Below the pieces are notes generated by a model. The model saw only the letters and a list, made by a program, of their open reading frames with translations. It made no database searches and had not been told where the DNA came from. From contig OY723247.1 in assembly GCA_963210315.1 (NCBI GenBank), forward strand, positions 992,001-1,056,000: a stretch of 64,000 bases of DNA, read 5' to 3'. This document shows positions 49,605-61,908 of the stretch, one piece after another (within the stretch, counting starts at the first letter, position 1; every line of letters begins with the position of its first letter). The stretch comes from Rhynchopus euleeides. Lineage: Eukaryota > Euglenozoa > Diplonemea > Diplonemida > Diplonemidae. Made by a program: the position numbers and the translations under genes.

Positions 49605-51699
49605 TGAGAGAAAGTCGCGGGTGGCTCACCAGACGAGTGACTTCCACCTGACGTGTGAGGCTTTGCTGAACCGCCGGCCTGCCGCGCGCATGTGTGTCAC
49701 AGCAGCGCTTGCGCTTGTGTCTGTGCTGCAAACCGTTGCAGCTTCATCTCCGCCTGGCCGTGACAGAGCGCCGATTGTGGTGCCCGAGCTGCAAGAGGAG
49801 GAAGTGACGAACGACGAGCTCCGTCACGGCCTCTTCGCCTGGCACTCCCGGTTGTACGTGGACATCCGGGGGGGGCGGCCGCATGCGTCGATCATTGCGG
49901 GGCTTGCAGCAGAGCGGCTTCAAGGTGTTCCACTCCCTCCCAATAACCAATACCTCAACCGCCCCCACATCACGGCGATGTTAGAGGTGTGGAAGAACAT
50001 GGTCGTTGCGGAGTCCATCGCGTCTGTGTCACGAACAGTTCAGGAGGGCATGCCGCTGTTTTTGCTCCTCGATGGCAGCGAGGTTGGTGGTGAAGAATCA
50101 TACACGTTCCGCCTGCGATGGGTGTCGGACGACTGCCGTGTTGTAGAGCGCTGTCTTGGGCTTGTGAGTATCGAAGCTGCAGCAGCGAACGCGGACCAGG
50201 CCGACGGTGATGACGCGGACCTCTCTGCGAGTGGAAAAACCCTCTTCGACATGTTAGTATCTCTTCTTCATGAATACGGTCTTCAAATCCAGCATCTGTG
50301 CGGCATCATCGCAGACGATGGAAGTGCGATCTCGGGGCAGAAGACGGGGCTGCATGGTCGCATCGAGGAGGCAGTCGGTGCACCATCCCTCTACATCAAG
50401 GATGTCGGCCATCGCATCCAGAACTGTGTGGAAAAGCCGTTGAAAACTGACCCTGATTTCAAGTACGTCAGTGATACGGTGCGTGCTGTGCAGACCATCT
50501 TTCGCCAATCGGGGCTGATGCGGCGTACCTTGAAAAGGGCTGTCATGAAGAAAGGGGGGCGCGCGTACAAGCCATGCGGGTCGTGGCGGATCCGCTGGCA
50601 AGCAAAGTGGTGTACTTCGTTGCGGAAGGCGGGAAAAATGCGCGAACACTGGGTGACTCATCTGCGAAACGACCAACTTCACAGCCGTGCTGCATCTTCC
50701 AAAAACAAGACTGCTTCACAGAAGGGAGCCCGCACCAGGGCCCGTCGGGCGCTCGCGACAAGGCTGCAGGGCGCAAAGTTCAAGCGGGCGCTTGAGTATT
50801 TCAGCAAGTTTTTTGAACTTGCAAAGCGCCCCCAGCTTGTCGCTCAGTACCGCGCAGAACGGGGTGCCAATGTGATCCCCTACCTGCTTGAGGCTCAACT
50901 CCAACTCCGCGCATTCGGGGAGATGAAGAAGAACTGGCGGCCTGGATGCCATGGCGAGCTGGTCAAAGGGCTGCACCCAAAGAGCATCCTCTGTGATCAT
51001 TCCTATGCAGCAGCGCTCGTGGCAGGTGTGGCATACGCGACCGGTGTCACAGACAGCAGTGCAAACGAGCAGTTCGAAAGCCTCTACTACATCATGAACA
51101 ACACCGAGGCAACATCGACTGCTATGGAGCACTGGCTGTACATCAAGGAGGGCCGGATTTGGGATGATGCAGAGCTCTCCTTTGCCAGCTTCTGGAAGCT
51201 ACGCCAGGAAGAGCTGTGCTCCCGCCCCGACTACCTCCCCACACTCCGTACCATTCGCGGGGCACTCTGCATGGCGTCGCCGACGAGCTCGGCATGCGAG
51301 GGGGACTTCGGGATCCTCCGGAACCGCACACCCGCCCAGCGCAGCACAGTAGGGGTGGAGAAGCTGAGCGACGAGCTGCTTGTGAAGCGCTGCGGCCCCG
51401 ACCCCGATAATGTGGAAGCCACTCGGGATTTCATCCACCGGGGTATGCGCATATTCTTTGCTGAAAGACAGCGGCGGGCACCTGGTGGTGGGAGGAAGCG
51501 CAAGGCCGAAGATGAGAGTGAGCCGCTCCACGACATCGCCAAGCGACTTCGTCAGTCTGAGATCGACATCTTCGCGGAGGAACCTGAGGAGGACGAGAAA
51601 GAGGAGGAGGACGAGCTGGAGGAACTGGAGGAGCTCGAGGAGGATGAGGAGGATGAGGAGGATGAGGAGGACGACGACGATGACGACGAGGAAAGTTAG
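49384..51699 (+). CDS. hAT family transposase
   Basis: A 771-residue frame (first codons out of frame with the upstream ORF). A BED-like zinc finger (CRVCVTAVDSK...HQTSDFH) is at about residues 38-88. The catalytic core has LLLDGSEVGGEESYTF and GIIADDGSAISGQKTGLHG, with Asp residues placed as in hAT RNase H folds. The C-terminal dimerisation region reads RGALCMASPTSSACEGDFGI, the hAT A-x-PTSSACE signature with the catalytic Glu. The end is a long acidic tail of Glu/Asp. It cuts and joins DNA at the CAGGG ends. The catalytic frame has no internal interruption. Confidence 0.85.
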   Translation: MPQRPPPPPPVVLSWARPKAPVLVAPSPTFYEKKGHAYCRVCVTAVDSKLIAKPKQKNKTLYIDGRVPYRTPGDERKSRVAHQTSDFHLTCEALLNRRPAARMCVTAALALVSVLQTVAASSPPGRDRAPIVVPELQEEEVTNDELRHGLFAWHSRLYVDIRGGRPHASIIAGLAAERLQGVPLPPNNQYLNRPHITAMLEVWKNMVVAESIASVSRTVQEGMPLFLLLDGSEVGGEESYTFRLRWVSDDCRVVERCLGLVSIEAAAANADQADGDDADLSASGKTLFDMLVSLLHEYGLQIQHLCGIIADDGSAISGQKTGLHGRIEEAVGAPSLYIKDVGHRIQNCVEKPLKTDPDFKYVSDTVRAVQTIFRQSGLMRRTLKRAVMKKGGRAYKPCGSWRIRWQAKWCTSLRKAGKMREHWVTHLRNDQLHSRAASSKNKTASQKGARTRARRALATRLQGAKFKRALEYFSKFFELAKRPQLVAQYRAERGANVIPYLLEAQLQLRAFGEMKKNWRPGCHGELVKGLHPKSILCDHSYAAALVAGVAYATGVTDSSANEQFESLYYIMNNTEATSTAMEHWLYIKEGRIWDDAELSFASFWKLRQEELCSRPDYLPTLRTIRGALCMASPTSSACEGDFGILRNRTPAQRSTVGVEKLSDELLVKRCGPDPDNVEATRDFIHRGMRIFFAERQRRAPGGGRKRKAEDESEPLHDIAKRLRQSEIDIFAEEPEEDEKEEEDELEELEELEEDEEDEEDEEDDDDDDEES

Positions 51700-52229
51700 A
51701 TTGTGTGTTACCCATCATGTTGTGTAAATATGGTTGGAGAGGTCGGCTCCTGGGTTCGACCGCCTCCCCCTTTTTGCGGGTTTGCTGTTATTCCTTCCCC
51801 TGACCCCCTTTTGTCAGCGTTATGGCGCCCGAGGAGTCTATCACTGCCTCTCTGAGTGCCGCTGCGACCCCTTTCCCCTCTCCCCTTTTGTTCGTGGGCT
51901 GCCCCCTGTGAATGGTAGACTTACCTACAGCCCCTTGTTTGCCGCCAGCACGGAGCCAAGCAGCTCAACCCCGGCCGTGCGCGGTTTGTTTGCCCTAGAG
52001 CATTGTTGTTCGTGGAGTACGTGTCATTGTGCTAAGAGCCCGGAGAAGCAAAGTCGAATCTGCTGCGCTAGCCTCACCAAGCAGCCACAGTACTACAGGA
52101 TGCGCGCAGGATTGAGTAGGGTTTGAGACCGCCCGCCCCCCACCCCCCCACCCCAGGTACCTTAGGTGACTGTAAATAACCGACTCCCGACTCCCGACTC
52201 CTGACCCCCAAACCTTATTTACAGCCCTG

Positions 52230-54186
52230 GGGGGGGGGGGGGGGGGGAGGAGAGGAAAGGGGTGAAGAATACAGTACCCAAAGCTAGGTGACTCAGGCCT
52301 GCTCGTCTCCCCCTCCCCTCCCCGCCCCACACCGCCATCCCCGCTCCCCAGGGCCAGAACGTGCCCTTCTCCGTTGATCCCGCAACCTGGTTGGGGAAGG
52401 GGGGGGGGGTTGGAGGAAGGGGCGGGGGTGGGGGGTGGGGTGTGGCTCATTCAGTTCTGCACTTCAAAGCCAAGCCACACAACACAAACAAATCGTTGGG
52501 TGGGTGGGTGGTGAGGTGTTTGAAATGAAATCGGGACACCTAAAAAGGACCGGTGTGCAGAGACGAGCTGGCATTTGCTGCAGAGACGATCTGCTTTGTT
52601 TGGCAGGGAACCTTTGGTGACATAAGTGATTGTGAACTGTCCAACCGCTGTGCGGCTTGCTACTTCCCACCTGATTTTGACCCCGAGTTCGGTGGTCAAT
52701 TGGATCTTTCCGGAAGTTAGTTTCAGGCAAAATCAGAAGGCATCTCTTTCGATACCCCAGTTTGCGGTTTTCACCCTCTATTCACACTCCCTCCCACCCC
52801 CTCCGAGAAACCCAGATGCAGCTGTGAGTGCCGGATCTCGGTGTGCGCCTCGGTGCAGTCTCCCTCCCCCCCCCCCCCCCCCACACACACACCCTCTTCC
52901 TGACTGAACAAAAAGCGGCCCTGCGAATGCAATAGCGTGAACAAAACGGCAAAAATCAATAGCAAAAAAATATCAATCTCTAGGACTAAAGACACCTCGG
53001 GAAGGGGGTGGCGATTATTTCAAGGGGGGGGAGGGGGGGTACTTTCCAGAAGATCTCCTGGGAAGTTACCCCATCCCCCCCCCCTCCTCCCCCCCTGGGG
53101 GGGGGGGGGGTTCAACAGCGAGAAACACACCAAGGCATGTCGCTGTCAAACCTGCAAAAAGCTAAAGGCCTTTTTTTCCCGAGGATAAGAGTGGCGTGTG
53201 GGAGGGGGGGGGGGGTTGTCAGCGCTCGCCGGGAAAAATGGAGGATTATATGGCATAGTGAGTGGGTGAGCCACTCAGCTGGCCAGGGCAGACCTCCTGA
53301 AGGGAGAGAGAGGGGAGGAGGAGGGGGGGGGGGGGGTCATTGGCTGCTCCACCACGCGTCACGTTGGCTGGAAAAGTAGGGGGCGGGGGCGGGGGGGGGG
53401 GGGGGGGGGGGGGGGGGGAAGGCCGGGGGGGCAGAATACCCCCGCACACCTCGGAAAGGCAACGTCCCATCACAGATGAAAAGGTCACGCAATGCGGCGA
53501 TGAAGACAGCTGTGGCTTGAGACTGAGGTGGCCCCATCAAAAAACACAGGCAAAAAAAAAGGTGAATGTGTTTGTGTGAAGGCACCGCCACAATATTGCT
53601 AAAAAAAAGCGGATTCTGAAAACCATGACCCCCATTTGAATGTTTGCTTTGGGGTGGACGAAGCAGCTCCTTGCAAAAGGCACAGGCTGGTCACTCCAGG
53701 TGCAATGAGCCCAGGCAAAACCTCTAGCCACGGGCTAGGGGGGCGGCGAAGGTGATGTGCCAATGCTACATCGGCACCCACGCAACTAGCTGTCACTGTG
53801 AGTATGCGCGATGCCAAAATAAATACACGCAACCATCTCATACCCACTCCCCACTCCCCAAAACCCCGACACCCACATCACTCTCTCAGGAGTCAGACGA
53901 GGACCCCAAGGGAAGCCATTCCCCTGTATGTTGGGTTGGTGCACACCAACCCACTTCAACCCGTTTCATCTGGCACTGGGCATCGTATTGACGCCCCATG
54001 CGGCACGAGGCCGGGATGCAAAAAAGAAAACAGCAGTAGTAAAAGAGAGAGAGAGAGAGAGCAAGAGACATATAAGATGCGGGGCGTGTGCGGAGGGAAG
54101 GACGGATCAGCATTTGAACAAGACAGTGTTCCTTTGTTTCTGCGGCTGGCATTTTCAGAGAACGGAGACATGCCCTCCCCCCCCCC
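52230..54186. other. G/C-run-rich intergenic region
   Basis: No gene is seen. Pure or nearly pure G/C runs occur near 52230-52248, 52868-52882, 53096-53110 and 53381-53430 (about 28 consecutive G with interruptions at the edges). Such tracts can form quadruplex DNA. A short (GA)n lies near 54045. Confidence 0.5.
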
Positions 54187-55339
54187 TAGGGGGGTCAAAT
54201 GGGGGTGACAAACACGATTTTTCAAAAAACCGGCGCAGAGGCCCCAAAGCCCCCGTAAACCCTCCAAACCCCCCCCAGATCGGTCCGGAAACCCATCGAA
54301 CCCCACTTTTCCACCATTCCGGGCACCTCAGGTGCCCGAATTGGGGTACCTAAATTTTGTGCCACCGTTTGGTACCGGACAGTGCCACTGTGTGGGAGGT
54401 TGGAAAAGAAAATGCCCCAACACACCACATCTGAGGGTTGCAATGCATGTTGCTTGCCAACCACGTCATCCGGTGGGTGTCAGGCGCTATGTAGGTGGCA
54501 TGAGCCAGGTCTTCGATGTGTTCTGGCTTGTATATGTACCTCCCTGCCTGCGGCACAGGCACTGCCTTTGTCCCCCACACCAGCCACAGAGAGCGTATTG
54601 TACTCGGTCCACGGTTGCTGATTCATTGTGATGCGTTGTATCCTCGAGTGAACGTCACACACTAGTGGCACCACCACCCGCCATCCGAGAGCTGTATTGA
54701 CTTTGCGCCCTTCCGTTGCATTCACCTCGCCACGCATATTGCACCGTTCAGTACCAGTGCTCTTGGGCCAGGCAAAGTAGACCGCAGCAACTACCAATTC
54801 TGGCACAATGGGTACCACGACAGCGCACTTCGTGTGTTCCCGGAATGTACAGCTCGTGTTGCAACAGTCGTTGTCAACACATCCCGGTTGTGGAGCACTG
54901 CTGCACAGGAATCACACGACCATCTGGACTTGTTCCGTACCTACAGGCAGCCTCCCGGTGCATGGTGGCAGGGAGGTACATATACAAGCCAGAACTCATC
55001 GAAGACCTGGCTAATGCCACCTACATAGCGCCTGACACCCACCGGATGACGTGGTTGGCAAGCAACATGCATTGCAACCCTCAGATGTGGTGTGTTGGGG
55101 CATTTTCTTTTCCAACCTCCCACACAGTGGCACTGTCCGGTACCAAACGGTGGCACAAAATTTAGGTACCCCAATTCGGGCACCTGAGGTGCCCGGAATG
55201 GTGGAAAAGTGGGGTTCGATGGGTTTCCGGACCGATCTGGGGGGGTTTGGAGGGTTTACGGGGGCTTTGGGGCCTCTGCGCCGGTTTTTTGAAAAATCGT
55301 GTTTGTCCACGTAAAAGGGTGGCATTTGACCCCCCCCTA
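54187..55339. mobile_element. Fold-back element with about 350-base TIRs, inserted in a C run
   Basis: The left end TAGGGGGGTCAAATG and the complement of the right end TAGGGGGGGGTCAAATG start an inverted repeat that continues with gaps to about 54546 and from about 54960. At least eight C residues flank each side, compatible with an 8-base duplication. TAGGG-type ends and this target size suggest a non-autonomous hAT relative. The unique centre (about 400 bases) has no recognisable coding. The element lies 25 bases beyond the stop codon of the CHD gene. Confidence 0.75.
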
Positions 55340-55363
55340 CCCCCCCCCCCCCAACCCACCACT

Positions 55364-58300
55364 CTACTGTGCAGCAGGCTTAGCAGCCTGTGCAGCTGCC
55401 TTCACAGCAGGTGTTTCCACCGACGTGACTGCAGGGGATGCAGGCGGATCCGCCGGCTTAACAACCGGGGTCGACACAGCAGCTGCCGCCTGCTTCGCAC
55501 CCAGGACAACCTCCTCGGTGACATCCGACTCCATCGGCTGCATCGTGGTGATGTCGGGCGTGGCATCCTCCTCATGTGCAGTGTTCACCACAGTCATGTC
55601 GCTGGTTGTCTGCGACACGTCAGCCAGGGACTCAGTCGGCTTCTCCGCCGGCTTCGCCTGCTTGAAGAACGCCGTCAGGCGGGTCTGACCATTTCCGGAG
55701 GGCTGCTCGACCACTTCAGCTGAGTCACCCCCAGCAGGCACAGGAGTAGGCTCCTTGCGCTTGCGGGGCGCAGTCTTCACAAAAGCCTTTGTGGAAGGCG
55801 GCTCCTGAACGGGGGTGACGGGCTCGTCCGCATCCACATCGACAGGCTCAGCGGAGGTTTGGTTCGACGAGCCGTCGGGCATCCGCTGCTTCTTGGCAGC
55901 AGGTTTGGCAGGTGGCTTTGCCGCAGACTTCTTCGCAGCGGGTTTTGCCGTGCTCTTCTTCGCCGCAGCCTTGGTGTCCTTCTTCGCCGCAGGTTTTGCA
56001 TCCTTCTTGACAGACGCCTTCTTCGCAGCAGGCTTCTTCGTTGCAGGCTTCTTGGCAGGCGGTGTCTCGCCATCTGGCGCCACATCCACATCCGCATCGT
56101 CTGCCTTCCGCTTCTTCGCCGCAGCCTTCACAGCAGGCTTCTCATCCTCCTTCTTCGCAGCCTTCGCAGCAGGTTTGTCATCACCCTTCTTCGCAGCCTT
56201 TGCGTCAGGCTTGCCCTCCTTCTTCGTCGGGGTGGGAGCGACCAGCGGGGCCAACACCAGAAGCGGGATCTCCTTCTTCAGAATGCGGAGCAGCGTTGGG
56301 ATGATGGAGCTCTGCAGCTGCTTCTTCCCCACCGTGGCGTGGTCACCCCATGTCGCCTTCAGGAAGACGGCGTCGTAGTTCTGCTGGTGCTTCAGGACGG
56401 CCTCCAGGAGGGAGAACTCCTGCTTTGCCTTCCACGTCTTCGGCTTCACCTTGGCAGACACTTCGCTGAAGAGGGTGCGGTAGAGCTGCCTGAAGGGGCC
56501 CAGCATGTGGGGTGGCGACACGTCGTCTGCGGCGCCTTTCAGGGCGGTGTCGAAGAACTGCCCGAGGAGCACGAAGAGCTGCACGCTGGTCTCCAGGTTC
56601 TTCTCGAAGGTGTCCACAATCCCGCGGCGCACCTTCTCCGATCGTGCGTTGCACTGCAGCATCACCTCCAGCAAGTCGGCCTTGGCGGAGGCAACGGCCT
56701 TCTTCGTCTCGTCGGTCTTATCGATGTCTGCCGCCACTGCGGAGACCAGCGCGTCGAAGAGGGCCTCTGTCTGCTCCGGGGGGGTCTTCTTCACCCCCTT
56801 GACAATTGTGGCAAAGTCCAGCTTCGCATTCGACGCGGAATAAGGCTTCGAGCTGTCCGCCTTCACAATGGAGAACGCATCGCAGGCCTTCTTCGCCACA
56901 GCCGACAGGGCATCTGCATCTGCAGTGGCACGCTTCTTCTCATCAGCGTCGCCCTTCTCAACCTCCTTCTCCTTGATTGGCTTTTCAGTCTCCTTGGCGG
57001 TGGAGGACTTGCCCGAGGACTGCGATTCATCCGTATAGAACACCTTCTTGTTGACAGTCGACTTCTCGAGATGCACCGCGGCAAGGCGGTGCATCGCCAG
57101 AAGCGCAGGGCGGGTGAACTTGGAGTTCCTCGAAGTGTCGTACCCTTTAAACATGTATTGGGCGAGGATGGCCGAGGTGTGCTCCACAATGAGGGCCGTG
57201 TTTGCGAAGTTTTCAGCGCAGAACACCTCGCTCTTGCGTGTCTTGAAGTAGGTGAGGTCGGAATCGAGGTACTGCGCCTCGGTGAGCGCAAGATCCTCCT
57301 CCTTAGGCGTGGGGTTGAGCAGCACGAAGGCGTTCATCGTCGTCAGGCTTGTGAACAGGAGATACTCCGCGACGGGCGACTCCAGAAGCTTCGCACCCGA
57401 AGGCGAGAGGACTCTCTCACGCATCCTCCGGAGGTGACACCGGCTGGGGAGCTGCTTCGCTGCCCGCATCGACTCATCCTGCGACAGCGCCTCGCGGTTT
57501 GCCACCGCCAGCTGCACGCAGGCGACGCTGCTGCTCCGCATCAGAACGGGCAACAGGAGGTTCGCCTTCACACCCTGCAGTGCCGCAACCGCCGCAAGAG
57601 TCAGGCTCTCCGTTGGCTCTGGGGGCGCCACGTCACGCAGAGGCACCACTGAGATCACCACAGTCCCAGAGCAGCCCGGGAGCACCAGGCTGGTGCTGAG
57701 GGGCGGCACCTCTGCTGGGGGCGCATCGGTAGCAGCGTCGGCAGCAGGCGCAGGGGGGTCGGCGCGCACGACATAGCTGCGGTAGAGGCGTGCAGACTTC
57801 TTAACCTTCCCGAAGATGCGGCAGGCGCACACAAGGTATTTCGACACCCCAGCCTGGGCGTCGAACGACACCTCCACAGGGGCCCCGGTGTAGAGCGATT
57901 CGGCAGCAGCAGCGTCTGCGCCGTAGGACAGCTCGAGAGTAGTCCGGTCGAACTCCCCAACCTTCACGCGGAGGTTGGCAACAGGCTTCGCCGTGTCGAC
58001 CGGCACCACCTCTGAGCCGTGCTGCCGGAGGAGGTGGACCAGCTCCGCCATGCGGTACTCACGGATGATCGCCTTCCCCGACACCTCCATCATCTGGGCG
58101 TACTTCTTCCTCACTGTGGCAAGGTTAAACTTCCCACGGTGGTCCGACGCAGACACTTCAATGTTCGCCGGGTAGAGAGGCAGCGTCGGTTTCACAGTCA
58201 CCTTGCTGAAGGCCCCTTCCTCCTCTTCGTCGGAAGAGGACTCCTCGACCTCCAGGGCAGTGACATCCGTGTCGACGGAGTCCGAGTCGGAGGCCTTCTT

Positions 58301-61300
58301 CTTCCCACCCTTCGGCTTGTCGATCTTCACGAGGTTCTCATCTGAGATATACTCCAGGATCTGCTCCAGCTGCGCCGCCACAGCCCCCTCACGCATCGCC
58401 GGGTCGAGCAGATCCACCTCGGGATAGGCACCCTGCTCCTTCAGGGCCTCCACCACCTTTGAGAAATGGCCATACCCAAAACGACGTGTCACCTCACACA
58501 GCGTCCGGAGGTATTTCCCCTTCCAGGGCGACAGGACAGCCCTGCGGTTGAGACGGTTGGCCAACCCCATATCACTCGCACAGAGCTCCTCATATGCGGC
58601 GGAGCCACCGCCGAAGGAACGGACAGACCTGCTCGGGAGAGCCATGGGAGGGGGGACGTCGTTGCTCTCGTCGTCATCCTCCTCCTCATCCTCCTCGCTG
58701 TCGGAGGCATCCTCGCTGTCGTAGATGGAGCTGCGGTTCATCTTCCCCCTGTTGCGCACACGCTTGCGGGGTTCGATCGCGACCTCCAGAAGCACCTTCA
58801 GGCTCTCGTGGTGCGCTTTATACTTCGACAGATCCAGCAGCTGGGTGATCAGCTGCTCCAGCTGATGCTGCGTCTGCACCTTCTCCTGCGTGCAGAGCGG
58901 GCCATTCCCCAGGGAAGCGATGTCCTCCTGAGACACGGTGCGCAGGTCCTCGATAAAGGCAGCCACCTCCTCCGCCGTGTCCGGCGGGTGTGCCCCGTTG
59001 AGGCGGCGTCCGAGAGAGAGGACGGAGAGACGCTCCGGCAGCACCTTCGACCAGAACTCGGGGTCGTTCTCGATCTGATCTTTGCCGTCGATTTTGAAGG
59101 TCACCTTGCTGAACCCCGCGAGACCCCGCACCGCCTGGACCTCCTCCTCCGGGGCTGCTTCCGCAGGCTTTTCTGCGCCCTCCTGCGACTCGCCGCCGTG
59201 GATGATCTTCTTGCTCTTCTCCAGGATGGCGTCGATGTCAACCTCGACATCATCTTCGTTGTTGTTTTTATAGAGGTCGTAGGCACCGTGCCGGAGGACA
59301 CGCTCAATCTCGTCGGTTGTGAGACCCATGGCATCCGTCGCCTTGGCGTCCTTCCCCTTCGTCTTCGAGGCTGCAGCAAGAATCACGTGGTCCAGCCCAA
59401 GCTTCTGAGAGGCAACCTCAAACATCTTCTCCTCGTACGTGTTCTCAGTGAGGATCCTGTACACCTCCACCTCCTTCTTCTGCCCAATCCGGTGGCACCG
59501 CGCCTGCGCCTGGAGGTCGTTCTGCGGGTTCCAGTCGCTGTCGTAGATGATGACCTTTGAGGCGGCTGTAAGGTTGATCCCGCAGCCCCCGGCCTTCGTC
59601 GAGATGAGGAAGATGAATGCGTTGGTGTTCTTCGGGTCCTGGAAGCGGTCCACAGCGGCCTGCCTCGCAAAGGGGTTTGTGTTCCCCGTCAGGGTCTCGA
59701 AGGGGTATCCCCGCCACGCCAGGAACTCCTCGATCAGGCTGAGCACCATGACGAACTGGGAGAAGATCAGCACCTTGTTCCCCTCCTTTCGGAGGCGCCC
59801 CAGGAGCTTGTCGAGGAAGAGCATCTTCGAGCTCTGCCGCAGCATGGTCTCCATCGCGAGGTCGTAGGGCGGGGTGGTCCCAGCGGCGTAGCCCAGAGTC
59901 TCCATGGCGCGCTCCTCCTGGTCGTCGATCAGCCACGGGTGGTTGCACACCTTGCGCAGCTCCATGCAGAGGTTCTGCGAGTGGCGCTGCGCCTTCCCCG
60001 CAGACTGCTTGCTGGCGAGCAGGTCGCGCTTCCCCTCGAGCACCAGCTTGTAGACCTCGCGCTGTGCCTTGGAGAGGGGCACCTTCACCAGGATCTCGAC
60101 CTTCGGGGGGATGCTCTTCTCGACATGCCCCTTCTCACGGCGCAGCAGGCGTGAGCCCAGCAGGGAGAAGAGGTCAGCAAGGCGCTCCTCAGTCAAGGGG
60201 GTGAAGCGCTGCAGAAACTTCTCCTCCGTCTTCTCGACGACGCGGGGGTCGAGATGCTTCAGGAGGGCGTAGAGCTCGCCCAAGCGGTTCTGTACAGGGG
60301 TTCCTGTCAGGACACATCTAAACTCCGTCTTGAAGGGTGTCAGGGCCTTGAATAGAGACGCCTCCTCGTTCTTCAGACGGTGGCCCTCGTCGATGACAAT
60401 GGAAGCCCAGTGGATGCCCCTCATGCGTGCAGCGTCACGCACGAGCCATTCGTAGGTTGTGATCAGGACGTTGAATTTCACCTTGGAGTTGGAACGTGGG
60501 ATGGCCCCGGTGGAGGCGGGAGTCCTGTAGAAGAATTCGTTCATGAAGATCCTGTCGCGCGCTTCCTTGTTCCCTGTTTGTGTTGGAGTGTGGGAGGGAG
60601 GGAGGCGGGCAGGCAGGCGATCCCAGCATAAAAGAACCGGGCAGAATCACAAAAAGAATACATGGCTGCCCCTGACATACCGAGGTAGGTCACCACATTC
60701 ATGTCGGTCCACAGAGCAGCCTCGCGGCCCCAATGCCCGAGGGTGGCCAGGGGGGCCACCACCAGGAAGGGCCCTGTGATGCTCTGGAAACGGCGGAGGG
60801 TTTCAAAGAAGATGATCACCTGCACGGTCTTGCCGAGACCCATCTCATCGCCGAGGATACAGTTGGTCTTCACCAGCCAGTTGTGTGCGAGCCAGGCAAT
60901 GCCCTGCTCCTGGTAGTCGCGCAACTTGCAGTCGTTGAGAAAGGTGTACCCGCGGATAGCCCCAGTGATCCGATCCAAAAGCCCTGAGGTCATCTTCGGC
61001 CTGCTGTAGTTGTTCGGCGCAACCGGAGGGACCGACCAGTTGTTAAACCTGGCGATGAGGACATCCAGCCCCAGCGTGTTCTTCACGAAATCACCCTTCT
61101 CCCACGTCGCCTCGTTGTACGGCAGGCCATTCCACTTGATGAGGAAATGCCACCTCCCCGCGTCGTCCTGCCCCTTCGCCACGATACGATCCGCCTCCAG
61201 ATACTGCCTGTCGAAATGCCCGTCACCCGACGCAGCCTCCAGCTCCTCCTCCGTCTTCACGATGCGGGACCCACCACCAGCGGGCTTCGCCACCACATGC

Positions 61301-61908
61301 TTGTCGATGTAATTCGCAAGCTTCCGGTCGCTGTACTGTGTCGAGATGGTGGTGGCATCGAGCCACTCCACATGGTGATAACTCCGGTGCAAAAACTTGC
61401 AGAGGTACTCCTCGGCCTCAGGGTCATCCTCCGTCGGGCAGGGGCGATGCCCCAGGATCACGTCGAGCTTCTTCTGGGGTGCAAACTGCTTTTCGGTGAC
61501 GGGCAGGTCGTGGTAGGGCGCGGGCGGCCTGACATGCTCGCTGTCGTACCCCGACGAGCTCTCCTCCTCCTCCTCGTCCTCTTCGTCCTCCTCACCCTCC
61601 TCGTCATACTCGCTCTCTTCGTCGTCGCTCTCTGCATCGCTCTGTGTCTCCTCCATCACAATGCGGTGCCTCGAGGCACGGGGCGCAGGCGCGCTCCGTG
61701 GGGCGGTGCTGCTGCTTGCGGGACGCCTCCTCCTCGCGATGAAGTCGCTGCTGCTGTCATCATCGTCATCACCACTCATCACAGCGTCCACCCGGGTGGC
61801 AGCACCGTTCCCATTTGTGTGCGCGCCATGCCCGTTGCCGTTGTGCCCATTCAGGGCAAACGTCGGACCAACTTCTTCATACGACTCGTCCGAAGATCCG
61901 TCGTACAT
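55364..61908 (-). CDS. CHD-type chromatin remodeller with H1-like tail and PIP box
   Basis: Two exons (60681-61908 and 55364-60573) join exactly in frame across a GTATGTC...ACAG intron to 2145 residues. Order: acidic N-terminus; tandem chromodomains (about 147-205 and 237-290, with FLIKWNGLPYNEATWE); SNF2 ATPase with GDEMGLGKT (353-361), IDEGHRLKN (470-478) and helicase C motifs (FLISTKAGGCGINL, CHRIGQ); a long DNA-binding or linker region; a Lys/Ala-rich AAKK-repeat tail like histone H1 (about 1856-1975); and QTRLTAFF (2039-2046), a canonical PCNA-interacting PIP box. It should slide or space nucleosomes in the nucleus, with PCNA binding inferred. The first ATG is used; the upstream TTG extension is not. 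The DEAH box is DEGH, as in other CHD proteins. Confidence 0.93.
55664..55687 (-). other. PIP-box codons in the CHD gene
   Basis: The eight codons QTRLTAFF fit Q-x-x-(h)-x-x-(a)-(a). They lie after the H1-like repeats and about 100 residues before the C-terminus, in a disordered-looking region where functional PIP boxes usually occur. Confidence 0.8.

Larger units (their letters stand above)
48407..52229 (+). mobile_element. hAT DNA transposon in a G run
   Basis: The ends CAGGGGTGTAAATAAGG and (complement of the right end) CAGGGCTGTAAATAAGG are typical hAT termini. Eight G residues flank each side, consistent with the 8-base hAT target duplication within a G run. Subterminal GACTCCCGACTCCCGACTC repeats occur at both ends. 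The 3.8 kb interior codes for a hAT transposase in two overlapping frames on the plus strand. Confidence 0.9.

Noticed and set aside
55859-57652. 597-residue plus-strand frame opposite CHD
   Set aside because: Antisense shadow; Leu/Arg-rich and unlike any protein.
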